DNA of 64,000 nt from Nemophila menziesii (GCA_029959085.1 JARWIR010000091.1:1612001-1676000), one strand, 5' to 3'. Counted from the first letter of the stretch, positions 45,780 to 58,981 are shown. Translations and numbers: made by a program. Notes: a model not told the origin generated them from the letters alone.

Positions 45780-46500
45780 TAGAACATGAAATTAAACTCC
45801 CTGGTCGATATACCCGATCAATTGACCCGAGACTACAAGCGAATTGATATAGGAGAAAGAGAAACGATAGAAAAATCAAGGATAAGTGAATTGAGTTACA
45901 AGACGAAGATTCTAAGTGAAAACAATGTACCTTACAATCGATCATTTTCACAAAAAACTCTTTTGACCTTGCCGAGGCTTCAGTTGTGTAGCCGAGACTT
46001 CCTGAAACCAAACACTAAGTCGGTTCCAAAGGGATTTACGCTCCCGATGACACACTGACGCTCAATATTAGCATTTTTGCTAGCAGATGTCCTTATGACC
46101 CGAGAAGTTATGAAAATTTATCAGATTATACGTATAATAAGTTAATAACCACAGTGAATGTTATAGAGAGATAGAATGTAACCATTTTGGTTATGGAATG
46201 TGTATTGATAGATGTTACGGGTACACACGGAAATCTGGTGAAGGTGCATAGTATTAGGCAGAAACGAGTGCTTAGCTTAGGCCGTTGTGGGGACAAAGTG
46301 GAACGTAGCCTTGCGAGGTAGTAAGACGTTGTCCTCAGATGTCGATAAGGAGTAACTCGATTCCTTCGGTATATTCGTCTTCGGGAGAGGTTGACACACC
46401 TCTACCCTCGATGGATACAATTTACTCTTGCTGGACAAAATTTACTCTAAGCACAACTCTTATATCTTTGGTCTTGTCTATTAAGATTTTCTTGTGTCAG
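45780..46500 (-). mobile_element. Gypsy LTR relic, minus orientation
   Basis: The segment ends at the primer-site-like junction near 45775 and belongs with the gag relic. Its sequence is GC-richer than its surroundings and contains CAACTGAAGCCTCGGCAAGG (minus strand). The other border is not clear. ORFs at 45772-46058 on both strands lie within it and are spurious. Confidence 0.5.
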
Positions 46501-46714
46501 AGTGGGTATTGATGGTTTACTTTTTACTTATTACTAACCTGGAGCAATTCTATAATTATTGAACATAATTATTAAAGATTATCTTTATTTTCATATACCA
46601 AATAAAATCTTACATTTTACATTTTTTGCATGTATCTAATTCTTTTATTTTTTCACTTTATTTATTAAGGTAATATAGTAGAACTATGATTATCTATTAT
46701 ATTGAAGTGGGTGC

Positions 46715-47955
46715 TCACAGAATGTAATTGCAATTATGGAATTTAGATAAGATAGATTGGAATACAGAAGTGTTGGATAATATCTTTTCTAAGCTAATAA
46801 TACCACTCATTACTAGGAAAAGGTTATTACAAAGGAAGGAAATAGATATATGTACATGGCCACATGCTAAAGGAGGAAAATACACACCAAAGGATGGATA
46901 CAAAATTCTAACAGGAAATATAATTTTTGGAGAACCTCAAAGATTAGCTTCGATTACATATGCAAATTCGTTATTGTGGACGACAATTTGGAAAGAAAAT
47001 ATACCTAATGAGGCACACGTTTTTTATATGGATAACAAGCAATAATGTGGTACCAACATGAAGAAATCAGGAAAAACAAAAATGTGACGTTGATAGAGAA
47101 TGCGAATGGTGTCATGTAAAGGTGAACTATTGAACATCTTATATTGGAATGTGGTGTACCTAGAAATATATGGGTCGGTTCAGCGACACAAATTAGGATT
47201 CAAGAAGATGAAGAGCGTTCTCTTGGTGACGGGATCATAAATATAATTCAAATATATGTGGAAGGAGGATAAATTTAGAGGTTATCACTGCTTATATTTT
47301 ATTAATAGTTTGAAATATTCGGAAATCTAAAATGACGACATAATAATCAGGTAATCCAGCCAGATGAGATTATAAAGGTAAAAAATATTTATATTCAAGA
47401 ACTATTTGGACATACTAGACTAGTTTACAATGGACACCAATAGTAACAACGATACACCAAAGCCTGTGGTTAATAATATAAACTTTCAAACGGACGCCGT
47501 CTTCACCTGTGATACTTTATTTAATTATCCATATAACCCCACAGGCATATGTATCGTTGAAATTCACAACGATAATGAACAGAGAATATATCACTCCAAA
47601 ACGTCTTGGTGCAATTTTATTGTTGAAGGGGAAGCATAAGCAAATATTGAAACTTTGGAGATTTATAAGGAGTTTAATACCGAAGAGATTACTATTTTAT
47701 CGGTTATTCAAATCATTCAAGGTATTAAATAGGTGTTGGCGACCAGTTGGATGATCAAGCCAATGTTAAGGAAAATCAAAGATGTGATTGATGAAGCGAA
47801 TGGAATGGTCTTAAAACATATCGTGAATCACCTCAACACAAGGGGGAGACAAGCGCCTATGTATATTAGTCTGAAGAAACTTCAGGTTGGTTTTCAACAT
47901 ATTAGGAATAAGTTAATTTAGTTTTAGACTAGTTTATTAGGTTTTCTTTGTCCAA
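46715..47955 (+). pseudogene. LINE 3' fragment: zf-RVT and RNase H-like remnant
   Basis: 46728-47045 encodes LINE connection and zf-RVT sequence (TWPHAKGGKYTPKDGYKIL, LLWTTIWKENIPNEAHVF). After a frame break the knuckle part (EWCHVK and HLILECGVP) is seen about 47100-47160. 47430-47921 encodes RNase H-like text split over three frames (AVFTCDTLFNYPYNPTGICI, NFIVEGEA, then MLATSWMIKPMLRKIKDVID and NHLNTRG). The 3' end is TTTCTTTGTCCAAAAAAA at 47941-47960. 5'-truncated; no RT. Confidence 0.8.
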
Positions 47956-48247
47956 AAAAATAACACATTTTTTACTCTTTTATGGATTAATAAATAATTT
48001 CCCTATGATATTTTAAGAAATATTATTTTAATTTTTTTTTTTTAAAATTAGCAAGAACCTTTTTTATGTAGAAAACCTATCTAACAAGACAAAAAAAATT
48101 TAACCTATCTTATTAAAATCTTCAGGGATTCTCTTCAGGTCCTAGACTTCCGCCATAGCTCTATACCTTATTTTTTTTGGTCTAATGTCTTTCATTCAAC
48201 GCAAATATTACAAAAAAGTGTTTTAACCAACTCCCGTAGGAGTGGTT

Positions 48248-48984
48248 TCAAGCAAAATAAGTTTCTCTAATTGGGGGCATGGCCCTACCAAAGCCTAAAC
48301 TATTGCCACTTGGCGAGTTTTTGGCTAACCAATCCGCAACTAAATTTTTCTTCCTCGAAATACAAGAGAAAAGAGGATTACAACTTTCACTTACAAAATA
48401 AAGACTACGAATGATATTATTAATTCTTAGCCTAGCTACTTGGTATTTATAAACTAGCGGGTCCATGATTTCCTTGCAATCATTCTCTATGATGCATCAC
48501 GTGTCTTTGAAATCTCGAGCCCACATACATGCCTTCAAGATCCCCAAAGCTTCGGCCTCCATGGAATTCTCAGCTCCTATTTGCCAAGCGCTATATTCAA
48601 TAACTTTTCCATAACAATCCCTAGCAACACATGCAATAGAAGAATTAGTAATTTTAAAAGAGGCGCCACAGTTTATTTTATACCATTTTTTTGGAGGAAG
48701 CTCCCATTTACTATGCACGGTATTAGTATCTGCACTGAATTTACTAGAAATAGACTGTTGAGCACTGTTACTATCATTAACTAGTTTATTTTCCTTAATA
48801 AAAAAGAACAAGCGTTACATGTATTCTTGCTTTTGGAGTATTTAGCTTGATTAATAGTTACCTTCAGACTATGTAAATCATCCTTAGGATTTTGATTTTC
48901 AAACTCTTTATCCCTCATACTCAACTGATTACTTTTTACCCTTGGATATATATTATCATCCTTGGGTTTTAATATAGCAAGCTG
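48248..48984 (-). pseudogene. RNase H-like domain of the minus-strand LINE
   Basis: The first frame (48811-48497) holds WYKINCGASFKITNSSIACV (the first Asp is replaced by Gly: usual ...DGSF), then ENSMEAEALGILKACMWA (catalytic Glu kept). The second frame (48466-48248) holds LADWLAKNSPSGN-type C-terminal sequence (KNLVADWLAKN). A stop lies between. Upstream (48811-48984) is the low-complexity linker. Confidence 0.8.
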
Positions 48985-49235
48985 TTATTTCCAAACATCG
49001 CATGTGGAACGACCGATCTATGAATCTAAAGCTTTACGCGTAGAAAGACCAACTTCCCTCTAGTCTGATGGAACTCTTTATCTTGCTAAAGAGTTCGTCA
49101 AGTGGCTCCTATCCTAACCTAGAAGGCTAGTTCCCTCGGTCCGAGGTTACGGCCATACATCGAATCTTTCACATACAACGACTCTTCTGCGAGCCACTGT
49201 TCCCACAAAGGGCATGCGCTTTAGTACTAGTAGAT
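48985..49235. other. GC-richer foreign segment inside the LINE
   Basis: Between the RNase H linker and the zf-RVT tail lies about 250 bp with clearly higher GC and no LINE similarity, e.g. GAAGGCTAGTTCCCTCGGTC and GAGGTTACGGCCATACATCG. The LINE protein text breaks at both edges. The base composition is like organellar or rDNA-type DNA, but I cannot identify it. It carries no ORF of note. Confidence 0.45.
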
Positions 49236-49650
49236 AGAGGGCATGATTTAATGCTGTTAAAAACAAATCCATTTCTTCCTTTCCATATATTACAAGTAAT
49301 GATAGCAATTTGTTCCCCTAAATGAGGATTTTTGAATTTTTTTTGATCATTCTTACTTAGTAGGTCAGCCATCCAAGTGTCCAGTTAAAGGTACACTGGT
49401 TGTTTGTTCTCAAAGTAAGATTAGAAGTCAACCAAGTTGCCTTAGCCCAATGACAATCAAAAATAATATGCTCCAAGGTTTCATCTTTTTTATTACAAAT
49501 TGTACAAATACTCGTATCCTTTGCTTTTCTAAAAAATAAATTCTCATTAGTAGGTAGCAGGTTTTTAACTGCTCTCCACATGAAGTTTTTAAATTTCTGA
49601 GGGACTTAAAGATTCCAAATTTTTTCAAACTTGAGGATCAATATTATGTG
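49236..49650 (-). pseudogene. zf-RVT domain of the minus-strand LINE
   Basis: The frame 49581-49357 reads WRAVKNLLPTNENLFFRKA, then CTICNKKDETLEHIIFDCHW, a textbook zf-RVT (CxxC...HIIFDC). It continues in another frame as HLGEQIAIITCNIWKGRNGF (49372-49236), which is the stretch before RNase H. Confidence 0.85.
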
Positions 49651-50199
49651 AGGAGGAGGATTTTATGAGATTATGCATATTATCTTTTTTATCTTGTTCC
49701 TCCTTAAGAAAGTGATATGCAATTTGAGCACTATAATTTCCATTTGGATTTAAATCCAAGTAGCAACTATCATTTAGACGTATTATAGGAATAAAGATTT
49801 TAAAGATTTTTCGTCAGGATAGTTTTCTTTAATAATATAAATATTCTAGTTTCTAGTACTTTTAATAGTCAAATCACTAACCCATTGGATAGTGTTATTA
49901 AGAGGAGGAATTATCTCCTCACAGTTATGAATCCATCTGTGAGTGTGGAGATTTATTCTAGTACCATTCCCTATCCTCCATTTGACATGTTTAATAATAA
50001 AATCCCTCCTTGTTAGTAGGCTTCTCCATCTCCAAGAGGGAGACTACCCAATCTTAGCTTGAAGAAAATCAGAATTAGGAAAATATTTTCCTTTTAATAC
50101 TTTATGGAGGAGGGAGTCAGTATTAGTCATAACACTCCAGGCTTGTTTACCAAGCATTGCTATATTCATAAGGTGTAAATTTTTAAATCCAAGTCCACC

Positions 50200-51770
50200 T
50201 TTAGACTTGCTACTGGTTAAAGGATTTCAGTTACCCTAGTGGATTTTTTTCTTACCTTTTGATCCCCACCAAAATTTTGAAATTTGGGTAGAGATAAGGT
50301 CACAAATTTTAGAAGGCAGTAAGTAAGGGGCCATATAATAATTAGGAATGCTTTGAATAACAACTTTAATAACGGTTTCTTTTCCAGCGTCACTAAGGAA
50401 GAGATTCTTCCAATTATCAATTCTTTTCATAACTTTCTCTACTAATAAATTGAGGTCCCTAACCTTGGATCTACTCCATTCAGTGTGTAATCCAAGATAA
50501 GTCCCAAGATTATTAGTAATTTTCATATTCAATCTAGAGGCATACATGTTTTGGATGTATTGATGGGTATTGCTACTAAACTTAATCCCACATTTATTAA
50601 GATTGAGTGTTAAACCAGTAGCTAAAGCATATTTATTAAGAATGTCATTGAAACTGTTTGTATCCTCAAAGCTAGCTCTAAGGAAAAAAACACTATCATC
50701 TGCAAATAAGAGGCGTGTAAGCTTAGGACAGTATCTAGCAAGAGTTATACCCTCAAGAAGGCCAAGTTCTACTTTGTTATTAACCAAAGCTGAGAGGGTT
50801 TGAGTGATTATACAAAATAGAAGGGGGATAAGGGATCTCCCTGTCTAATACCCCTTCTATGTTTAATAAGGGGATGTGGTTGCCCATTAATAAGAACTGA
50901 ATAAGAAACAGAAGTAACACAATGGAGAACAAGATCACACCATCTTTTATCAAAGCCTAGTTTAAGCATGAGACTATAGAGAAAGTCCCACTTAACAAAT
51001 TCATAAACTTTTTGTATATCTGCTTTAATAATCATGCTATATTTTATTGTATTTTTTTTATTTTTGATATAGTTACAAATTTCATGCACAATCATTGAGT
51101 TTTCTTGAATATGTCTGCCTGGAACAAAAGCAGCCTGGTTTTCCTGAATGATATGGTTCATAAGGGGTTGAAGGCGGTTAACTAAGATACGCGCAATAAT
51201 TTTATATATAAAATTCGAAACACTGATAGGTCTAAAATGCTTAATAGTAGTAGGGTTATCAATTTTAGGTATTAATGAGATATAGGTATGATTAATCATT
51301 CCAAGACTTTGATTATTATACCAAAAATTATTTATTATTTTAATAATGTCAAGTTTTATAATATGTCAATATTTTTTAGAAAAGAAACCAGGGTACCCAT
51401 CAGGATCAGGTGCTTTACATTCACCTAATTCATTAAGCATCTTCAATTCAGTGTTAGTAATAGATTTCAACAAAGCCGAGTTCATATTATGAGATATAGT
51501 AGGTTTAATAATATTTAGGATATTATCAAAATCTCTATAACCCACAGAACTAAAGACATTATTAAAATACTTGAGGATGTTAGTATTAATGTCATTATCT
51601 TCTGTGAGCCACAATCCCTTATCATCTTGAATTCTACAAATTTTATTAATTTTCCTTTTCTCTTTAGTAGCCGCATTGAAAAATGCTGTGTTTTTATCAC
51701 CACTTTTAAGCCAAATAATTTTTGATCTAGAGGCCTAAAAATCTTCCTTTCTTTTCCAAATGATTTCAAT
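50200..51770 (-). pseudogene. Reverse transcriptase of the minus-strand LINE
   Basis: Pieces in order from 51770 down: linker text, then NELGECKAPDPDGYPGFFSK (51470-51370), then INHTYISLIPKIDNP, FRPISVSNFIYKIIARIL, AAFVPGRHIQENSMI, MIIKADIQKVYEFVKW (catalytic Asp present, AYD changed to VYE) and RRGIRQGDPLSPFYF (to 50808). 50787-50236 holds LTRLLFADDSVFFLRA with the FADD active site, then the thumb (GLTLNLNKCGIKFSSN, TYLGLHTEWSRSKVRDL) and SKFWWGSKGKKKIHW. Breaks occur near 50800 and 51365. Confidence 0.88.
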
Positions 51771-51929
51771 ATCTTTAACTATATTACTGTATTAATCTTT
51801 TTCACTGTCATTGTCCACTCTTGTAATACCGAGAAATACTTATAACCTACATTGATTTTACAATTTATTAAAAAAATTGTATTATAACATTTTTATGGTT
51901 TAGGATCTCATTTAAATATAACATTCGAG

Positions 51930-52941
51930 TAGAGCCGGTCCTGTCGAATTTGGGGCCCTGAGCGAAAGTACTAAATTGGGCCCTTATATAAAAAAATTGT
52001 AGCATAAAAAATAACTTTTATCTATATAAATAATTAAATATACTTAAAAATCTAAATGCTAATATGTATAAAAAAATTTAACTATTAAGAAAAAATTTGG
52101 TATTTTACAGCCATATAAATTAATAATTATAATATAAAAAAGCAAGCTACAAAATTATCATCTATAAAAAAAATTAACTTCTACTAATTTACATTGGAAC
52201 ATAGAATTGAACCACTATGGCAAAGATTAAAAAAGAACAATTTGTAATGCAAACATAACAGAGTCTGCATTCTGTTGAAAATTACAAAAAACCGTACATT
52301 TAAAATGTTATAAAATGATTTCTCAATCGACAACAGAATTTTTGCAAGCAAGTAAAAGAATTTATAAATGTTACAAACAAAAAAGTTCTGCCATCAAAAA
52401 ATTCTTTTGCTATCAAAGAATTATTTTTTTAACAAAAAATCATGCAAGTGTTTCAAAAAAAATTCTACGAAAAATAAATTTCAATTCTTGAAATTGAAAT
52501 AAAAAAAAAATCTACCGCCATCAAGTTTCAATCAATTTCAGAAATTAAAAATGACAATAAAATTAAAATAAAATTTAAAAATTAAAATTAAAATTACCTA
52601 AAAGATTGAAGAAGGATAAATATTCAGCTTGATTTTTTTTAAACAACACTATATTATATATAGTGTTTTCTTTACCACGTTCTATACGATTAATAATTAA
52701 GAAAGAATCCGACAAATTATTTTCGAATAATGCAAAAGTTTTTTTGTTACAATACTGAAAATTGGAGTATGGTAAAAAAAATAGCACGCCTGTTAATTCT
52801 TTTAATTAATATAAAATTGGACTATGATATTGATATATAAACCTTTTAATTTTGTATTTGATAGCACATAAAAAATAGATCTTCTAAAAAAATTAAGCCA
52901 TGTGCGGTCGCACTTGTTGCATCTACCCATGACCGGCTTTG
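51930..52941. mobile_element. Non-autonomous hAT element (GCCGGTC termini)
   Basis: The left end TAGAGCCGGTCCTG and the right end CATGACCGGCTTTG are inverted partners. The left end continues AATTTGGGGCCCTGAGCGAA, a widespread plant hAT end type. The flanks CATTCGAG (51922-51929) and CATTTAAG (52942-52949) agree at 6 of 8 positions, consistent with an aged 8-bp duplication. The 1012-bp interior is AT-rich with long A-runs and no transposase. Confidence 0.8.
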
Positions 52942-53151
52942 CATTTAAGGTATATTGTTTAACCACACGGTAAAATATGTGCATATGGTCACTATGAAAG
53001 ATATTTATTACTACTCCACACTTTTATTTTTGTTCAAATACACTCCACACCAAAGAAATCTTAGGAGAGAGCCAACCGGCTCGGATGTTTCACCAGAAAT
53101 GCTCGGGACGAAATGATTTTTAGACAAGTATTTTGGTGAAGAAACCATAAC

Positions 53152-54612
53152 GGGAAAAACTTTGGTAAACCATTCCTATACGTAGGGACATGGTTTTGAA
53201 ATTAAATATTAAATATTTGATGAAAGAGAATAATTATGGCATGGAGTTTTTTTTTTTTGTTCGGATGTGGCTTAGAGTTGTTTAGTGTTTTTTTTCTTCT
53301 TCTATTCTTTTATGGTGATTCGTTTCTTTATTGTTACCTTTTGGTGTTTTTTTTTTTTGGACGACCTTTTTTAGTGTTTACATTTGTTATTGTAATTCAT
53401 ATAAATTTTTAATATTTAACAAAAAAAACATATGAATTGATAATTAAATTATATTAAAAAAATTATAAGTTTTCTTGTTTGTGTGGGTTAAAAATATAAT
53501 AGTTAAACGAGTGATTATTGATTTTTTTTTTGTGTTTTTTCCTTATAAGAATTTTTTAAAACAAGCGAATCGGTCCCACATGTAATAGGAATGCCTAATA
53601 ATTAAATTGGGGGTGGTTGTGGAGGTTTTGGTGGTGTTAGTGGTGGTAGTGGCGGGGACGGTGATGGTAATTAGCAATGGTAACCAAAGAGAGATTATGA
53701 TTAAATATAGCTATTGTATTAAATATAAATTAACAAATATATTATAACAAAATTAAGGTATTTTAAATTTAAAAAATAAGACTTATATTTAGTTTAAAAT
53801 TAAATACATTAGAATTATATTAGTTTAAAATTCATTAAAATTCATACAAAAATGATTTTTTTTTTGTACGTGGGTGGTCGGGCGAGTTTACGTGCACCAC
53901 GACTAATCTCACGGGAATATACAGGTCCCTCATGCATTTTCGGGTAATTCAGAACTAGGTTACCCATGTCCAGGGAAGGTGATTTGAACCTTGTACCTCT
54001 CCCTTCACACCATTTAAAAGAGAATTCAAATCCTATACCTCAAGTGTTAGAAGAAATAGAAAGGTTCAACCAACTGGTTGAAATAAAAATATTTTACTTA
54101 ACCATGATTGTTGTGGTAATTTTTCTTTAAATTTACATATAATATTTTTTAATATGATACTCAATATAAATCTAATTTTATTGAAAATTTATAAATTGTT
54201 TGATATAATTTTAATAATCAATCTATTTATTTTTTATTAAATAAAAAAATTTATATGAATTTTCATATATAATTATTTTCATATATAATTATTTTTTCTA
54301 TTAAATACAATGAGAAATTGATAAGGTATATAGTATATATGTAAACACTTAAAAAAGTCGTAGAACCAAAAAAGTAAAAGGAAAGAAACAAATCACGATA
54401 AACGAATAGAAGAAGAAAAATAAAATAAAATGCGCTAAACAATTCACAATATTCCCAACAAAAAAAAATTTACAATATCGGTAAAGAAACTCCAAGCCAC
54501 ATTTAAAAAAAAACAAAAACTCCAAGCTACAATTATTCTCTTCATCAAATATACTAATATTTAAATCCAAAACCACAACCCCACATAGGGATGGTTTACC
54601 CAAGTTTTTCCC
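53152..54612. mobile_element. MULE-type foldback element A, perfect 9-bp TSD
   Basis: The left end GGGAAAAACTTTGGTAAACC is mirrored at the right by GGTTTACCCAAGTTTTTCCC. Similarity continues inwards for about 300 bp (GGTTTTGAAATTAAATATT, TTTGATGAAAGAGAATAATT, then T-runs). AACCATAAC flanks both sides (53143-53151 and 54613-54621), a perfect 9-bp duplication as Mutator-like elements produce. No transposase. A SINE is nested inside (53856-54080). The minus-strand ORF at 54349-54618 lies in the right arm and is spurious. Confidence 0.9.
53856..54080 (-). mobile_element. tRNA-derived SINE nested in MULE A
   Basis: On the minus strand a tRNA-like head (CCAGTTGGTTGAACC, then GGTATAGGATTTGAATTC as B box) is followed by GTACAAGGTTCAAATCACC, GGGTAACC and GATTAGTCGTGGTGCACG, ending in an A-run (53856-53865 as T on plus). 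The GATTAGTCGTGGTGCACGTAA segment is typical of a common plant SINE 3' body. AAAAAT occurs on both flanks and may be a target duplication. Confidence 0.8.
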
Positions 54613-54621
54613 AACCATAAC

Positions 54622-55970
54622 ATAGTCTAGTGAAGAAAACGTAGGTTTTGGGAGATATATTGTCAGAAAATCGTGGCATTCAAATATTGGTTGATCAGCC
54701 TTCTACACACACTTTACGTAGAAGAAAAACAAGAAAAAGACACTCTACTTTTTCTTTTGTTCCAAAAAGACACTCTACACTATCCCTAAATTCAAACATA
54801 TTCCATTGAAAACATCTTGTTGTTTTAAAACCATCCATGCATTTCTGAAAAAATAAATAATTGTGGAGATAAGATAACACAGGGCATGTACTTCAACAAC
54901 TTTGATGTGGAAAAAATGGGGAAAAGAAAAGATTCTGCTTTGACGTGAGATAATTTTTAATCTTTTTTGTTCTTCAAAACTATTCTTGCACATTTATTCC
55001 TACTAGTTTCGTGAGAAATTAAGACATGGTTAACCCCATTCACAATCTTAGTGCCTCCCATGTAAAAAAAAAAAAAAACTGTGTTAGAATACAATTGTTT
55101 TGGTTAAGATTTGAGGCTAGTTTTGCTATTTGAACAAAAAAAAAAGGCTATTTTTGCTAGGGATCTCTTTATTCCTTTCTTAACTTTCAAATAGGGATCT
55201 TTTTATTTCTTTTTCTTAAATTTTAAATTTCAGGTAATTAATTTTTTTCCCTACGCATTTGTTTGTTTATTATGCATGCATTATAGTATCATGTGAATCT
55301 ATTTATTTCGTATCCATATTTGTATAACTTGTATAGCACTATGTATATTAACTTATGTTCATGTAATTTTTTGTTTCGGTCGTAATTGTATAACACTGTG
55401 TATCATTGATTATAGCATGAAGTAATATTTTTTATACTAATAAAATTTGTATGTATTTTTTGAAATAAAAAATAATGACGTGACTTTTTATGATATAACA
55501 TAATTATAAAGTAAATTAGTTGGGATTAGGTCATTGGTTTAGACTTTAGTCATCCAATCTAGTAATGCAGATTTGAATCGATTAAATGACTCTGAATCCA
55601 AAATAACTCTGTTATATGACAAAAAAAATTACCAAAGTGGTTAGATTTGGTTTGGTTAGGAATTTTTTGCTTTTTTTGTTGCCAACGCTTTATTTGAATA
55701 TGAGTGATGTTTTATAGTTTCAAGAATATAATAAAGTATAAAATATTAGATTTGTTGGGGTAATTTGAGAATTAGAAGAAAAAAAAAGCTCGCTAAAATT
55801 CATGATAATATATTATTTCTCATAACCATATTTTGTCGTACATATATTTAAAATTTTCTTTCTTTTTCTTTCTTTTTTTGACGTTGGGGTTGCGCACCAA
55901 TTACAAAAATCGAAAATCGACCAATGATAGTCATATATTCAATAACTATCTCCCTATTCGAAGATATGCT
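54622..55970. other. AT-rich intergenic DNA
   Basis: A-runs (55064-55078, 55135-55145), no gene. Minus-strand ORFs at 54695-54993 have no domain. Sequence around 55860-55880 is a TTTCTTTC tract. Confidence 0.5.
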
Positions 55971-56300
55971 CAATAACTCATATACACGGCAAAACGTGCT
56001 AGCTTTAGCGACTACAATAATAGTCGTTATTGGTTAAAAAGTTGGTCGTGAAAGACAATTTTAGTCATTAATGACTACATGTCGTCGTCGCTATCTGGTC
56101 GAGAGTAATTCGTATTTAAATATGTCTTTCGCGATTACATTTGAGAAGTAGTCGTTAATGATCAATATCTATTAACGTTTACTTATGTAGTTACAAAAAA
56201 TATTAATAATAGCGACTAATAGTTTGTAGTTGTTGATAACTATTAATAGCGATAACTTTTTAAACACTATTTTGCGACTAATAAGTAGGTGCTAATGTTT
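55971..56300. repeat. TAGCGACTA-type inverted and direct motifs (CACTA-like subterminal block)
   Basis: Motifs like TTTAGCGACTACAATAATAG, TAGTCGTTATTGG, AGTCATTAATGACTACA, TAGTCGTTAATGA and AATAGCGACTAATAG occur in both orientations across 330 bp. Such blocks are typical of CACTA ends, and similar TTTAGCGAC motifs are at 20985-21700. No full terminus is visible. Confidence 0.5.
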
Positions 56301-57528
56301 TTTTTAATTATAATTTTTTTATATTTTAAAATTAATAACAATATTAAAAATTTAATAATAATGGTTTATAGATAAGGTATTAAATACTTTTTTATTAATA
56401 AGTAATTAAAAAAACATAATATTAAATAAAAGTCAACATCGATAACATTAAAATTCAAAATCAAAAAAATAAAACAAAAATATAACATAACAAAGTCTCA
56501 CCGATAGATACAAAAGTCAAAATAAATATAATGATCAAATATATCAAACTACTAGGATGAAATAAACGGTCTTCTTCCTTCTTCTTCTTCTTCTTCTTCT
56601 TCCTGATGGTAAAATTGCATGTTAGTATGGTGTGCTTTTGATCCATCTTTTTTTATTGCATTATAATCTTTATAATTGTAAAAATCACAATTTAATAAAA
56701 TATATATTTTAGTACTTATAAGTTATAATTATAAAAATTGCATTTTAATCTTTTATCTTTTAAAAGTTGCATTTTTAATCCTTTATTTTTATTTTAAATT
56801 GCATTTTAGTCTTTATAATTTGTAAATATTTCAAATTAATATTTATAATTTAATAAATTACTTATATTATTATATTACATTTTAACCTTATATTTTTTCT
56901 AGATTACAATGTAGTACTTATACTTATTAAAATGCACTTTAGTCCTTATATTTATAAAAATTTCAAAAAATCCTTATTTAACTAACAAATGCAAATAATT
57001 TCATATATTGAGAAGGGTGAAGCCCTATATGTTTGCTCAAAGTGTAGAAACCGCCCTTTATCTTTTTTTTTACACAAAACGCCCTTTACAAATTTTTTTT
57101 TGTCACCGTTATCCTTTTTTTCTATTTTCAGTTAGTTGACCGTTAGTCAATAGCATCTGGCGCCACATCACCGCCACGTCAAGGACATGTATGCTCCACC
57201 TAATCGACATTTACACCTCATTAATTTTTTTAAACCCAGCTTCTTCTTCATCTTTCTCCCGTCTCTCTATCAACAATCTAAGAACCCAAACTTGACCTGC
57301 TATTACACCCTTCATCTAAAGCTCCTTAATCCCTTTGCAGCTTTAGCACAGGACACTACCGAACCCATTAGCCTTACTCACCGGCTTTGGGAGTCCTGCC
57401 GGAAGTCTTCACCAGAAACCCTCTGCCACTTCCGCCCTACACAAGTAAAAAGGTATAGATCATGGACTATTTGATAAATTTTCCCAAAGTACAAATAAAC
57501 TCACAATATACCCTTTATACCGGTTTAG
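56301..57528. other. Intergenic DNA with CTT microsatellite and degenerate repeats
   Basis: A (CTT)n run lies at 56573-56601. From 56670 to 56990 the phrase TTGCATTTTAGTCTTTATAA recurs in variants about every 60-90 bp, resembling the repeats at 22060-23175. The 95-codon ORF 57187-57474 (MYAPPNRHLHLINFF...) has a hydrophobic N-terminus but no known domain and no splice context; I do not call it a gene. Confidence 0.45.
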
Positions 57529-58981
57529 GGGAAATACTTGCATAAACTATCCCTATTTGTGGGGTTATAGTTTTGCAATAAAATATTAATATTTTGATGA
57601 AAGAGAAAGTAGTTATCGTTGTTCAGCTGCTTCAGCATTGCTTTGTTTTTTTTTTTTTTTCTGTTGATGAAATTTTGTTTCTTCCATTTCCTTTTATTTT
57701 TTGGTGATGAATATTTATCATATCAATTTTTTTAATTGTATTTAGAAATTATAAATAATATATATATATATATAATAAAATAATAAAATAAAAAATCTAA
57801 TAGTTTGTATAAATTCTTTAAATTTTAAACGAAATATATGGATTGACTATCAAAATTATTTAAAATTTGATAATTTAAATTAGATAAATTATTTTTAAAA
57901 GGTATTATATACAAATTAAAAATGTATAAATAATTTTTCAATCGACATTTTTTTTATTTTGTGTTCATTTGGGTTAGATTTATTTTTTCATTCTATATGT
58001 TCAATTAGCGACGGTACGTAGTAATAACATATCACAGGTTATATTTGAATCGGTGATTTATTGTAAAAAAAAAATCCAAAAAAATTCTAAAAGAATTCTT
58101 TAGAACAAGCGACACCGGTCTTACATTGTTTTTGAGATGTATAACTATAAAAATAATAAACAGATAAAAAAAATTTAACTGAAAAATATTATTTAGAGTT
58201 TTCTAGAGAACAATAAGAGTTTTTTTAATTTTTTATTCTATATATATTTGGAACTAATTTAGGGTATTAAACCAAAGTAATGTGTTTGAAGTGGTCTAAA
58301 ATAAACGTCGTTTAGTCGTTCCAAAATATATCTGCCTAGAAATATTCTAATGGGTGGCTAGATGATCCATTTAAACATTAGTCGATTAATATAATTTTTT
58401 TTACTTTATATGTTCGACTAGTCGCGTAGGTAGTAATTAGATATTACAACTTATATTTAAATCGGTGATTACTACATATTTTCTATATTTTTTTCCTAAA
58501 TGAACACAAAATAAATAAATAAATGATCGATTGAAAAATTATCTTTACATTTTCTTAAGGGTTAATGCCCAAAAAATACCTCAAGTTAGAATTAATTCCC
58601 CCTCATTTCAACTATTATTTTTTTGCCCATAAAAGACACCATATATTTTACTTTTTTCCTTTTTTTTTACCCAAAGAGTCGTTTGAGTTATAGGAAGTTT
58701 CCAAAAACTTAAATTTTAAGTATAGGAATCTTCCCAGAACTTAGATGTTGAGTTTTAGGAAGCTTCCCATAACTCATTGTTCTTTAAAAAAGACAGTGCA
58801 TTTTACGAGATAGTGGATAAAGGTTGCTAGGGTTCATTAAGCATTAACCCTTTTTTTAATTTGCATATAATACCTTTTTAAATAATTTGTCTAATGAAAG
58901 TTATCAAAATTTTAATATAATTTTGATATTCAGTCTATATATTTTTTTTTTTAAATTTAAAGAATTCATATGAATTATTAG

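Larger units (their letters stand above)
48165..51780 (-). mobile_element. 5'-truncated LINE, minus orientation
   Basis: From its 3' end (A-run after TTAGACC, about 48170) upwards: RNase H-like domain, an odd inserted segment, zf-RVT and reverse transcriptase. The endonuclease is missing, so the insertion was truncated or later deleted near 51780. Frames are broken at several points. It is convergent with the LINE fragment at 46715-47955, the two A-tails being about 210 bp apart. Confidence 0.85.

Noticed and set aside
57187..57474. 95-codon ORF with a hydrophobic N-terminus
   Set aside because: Signal-peptide-like appearance only; no domain, promoter or homologous copy recognised, and the flanks are repeat-like.
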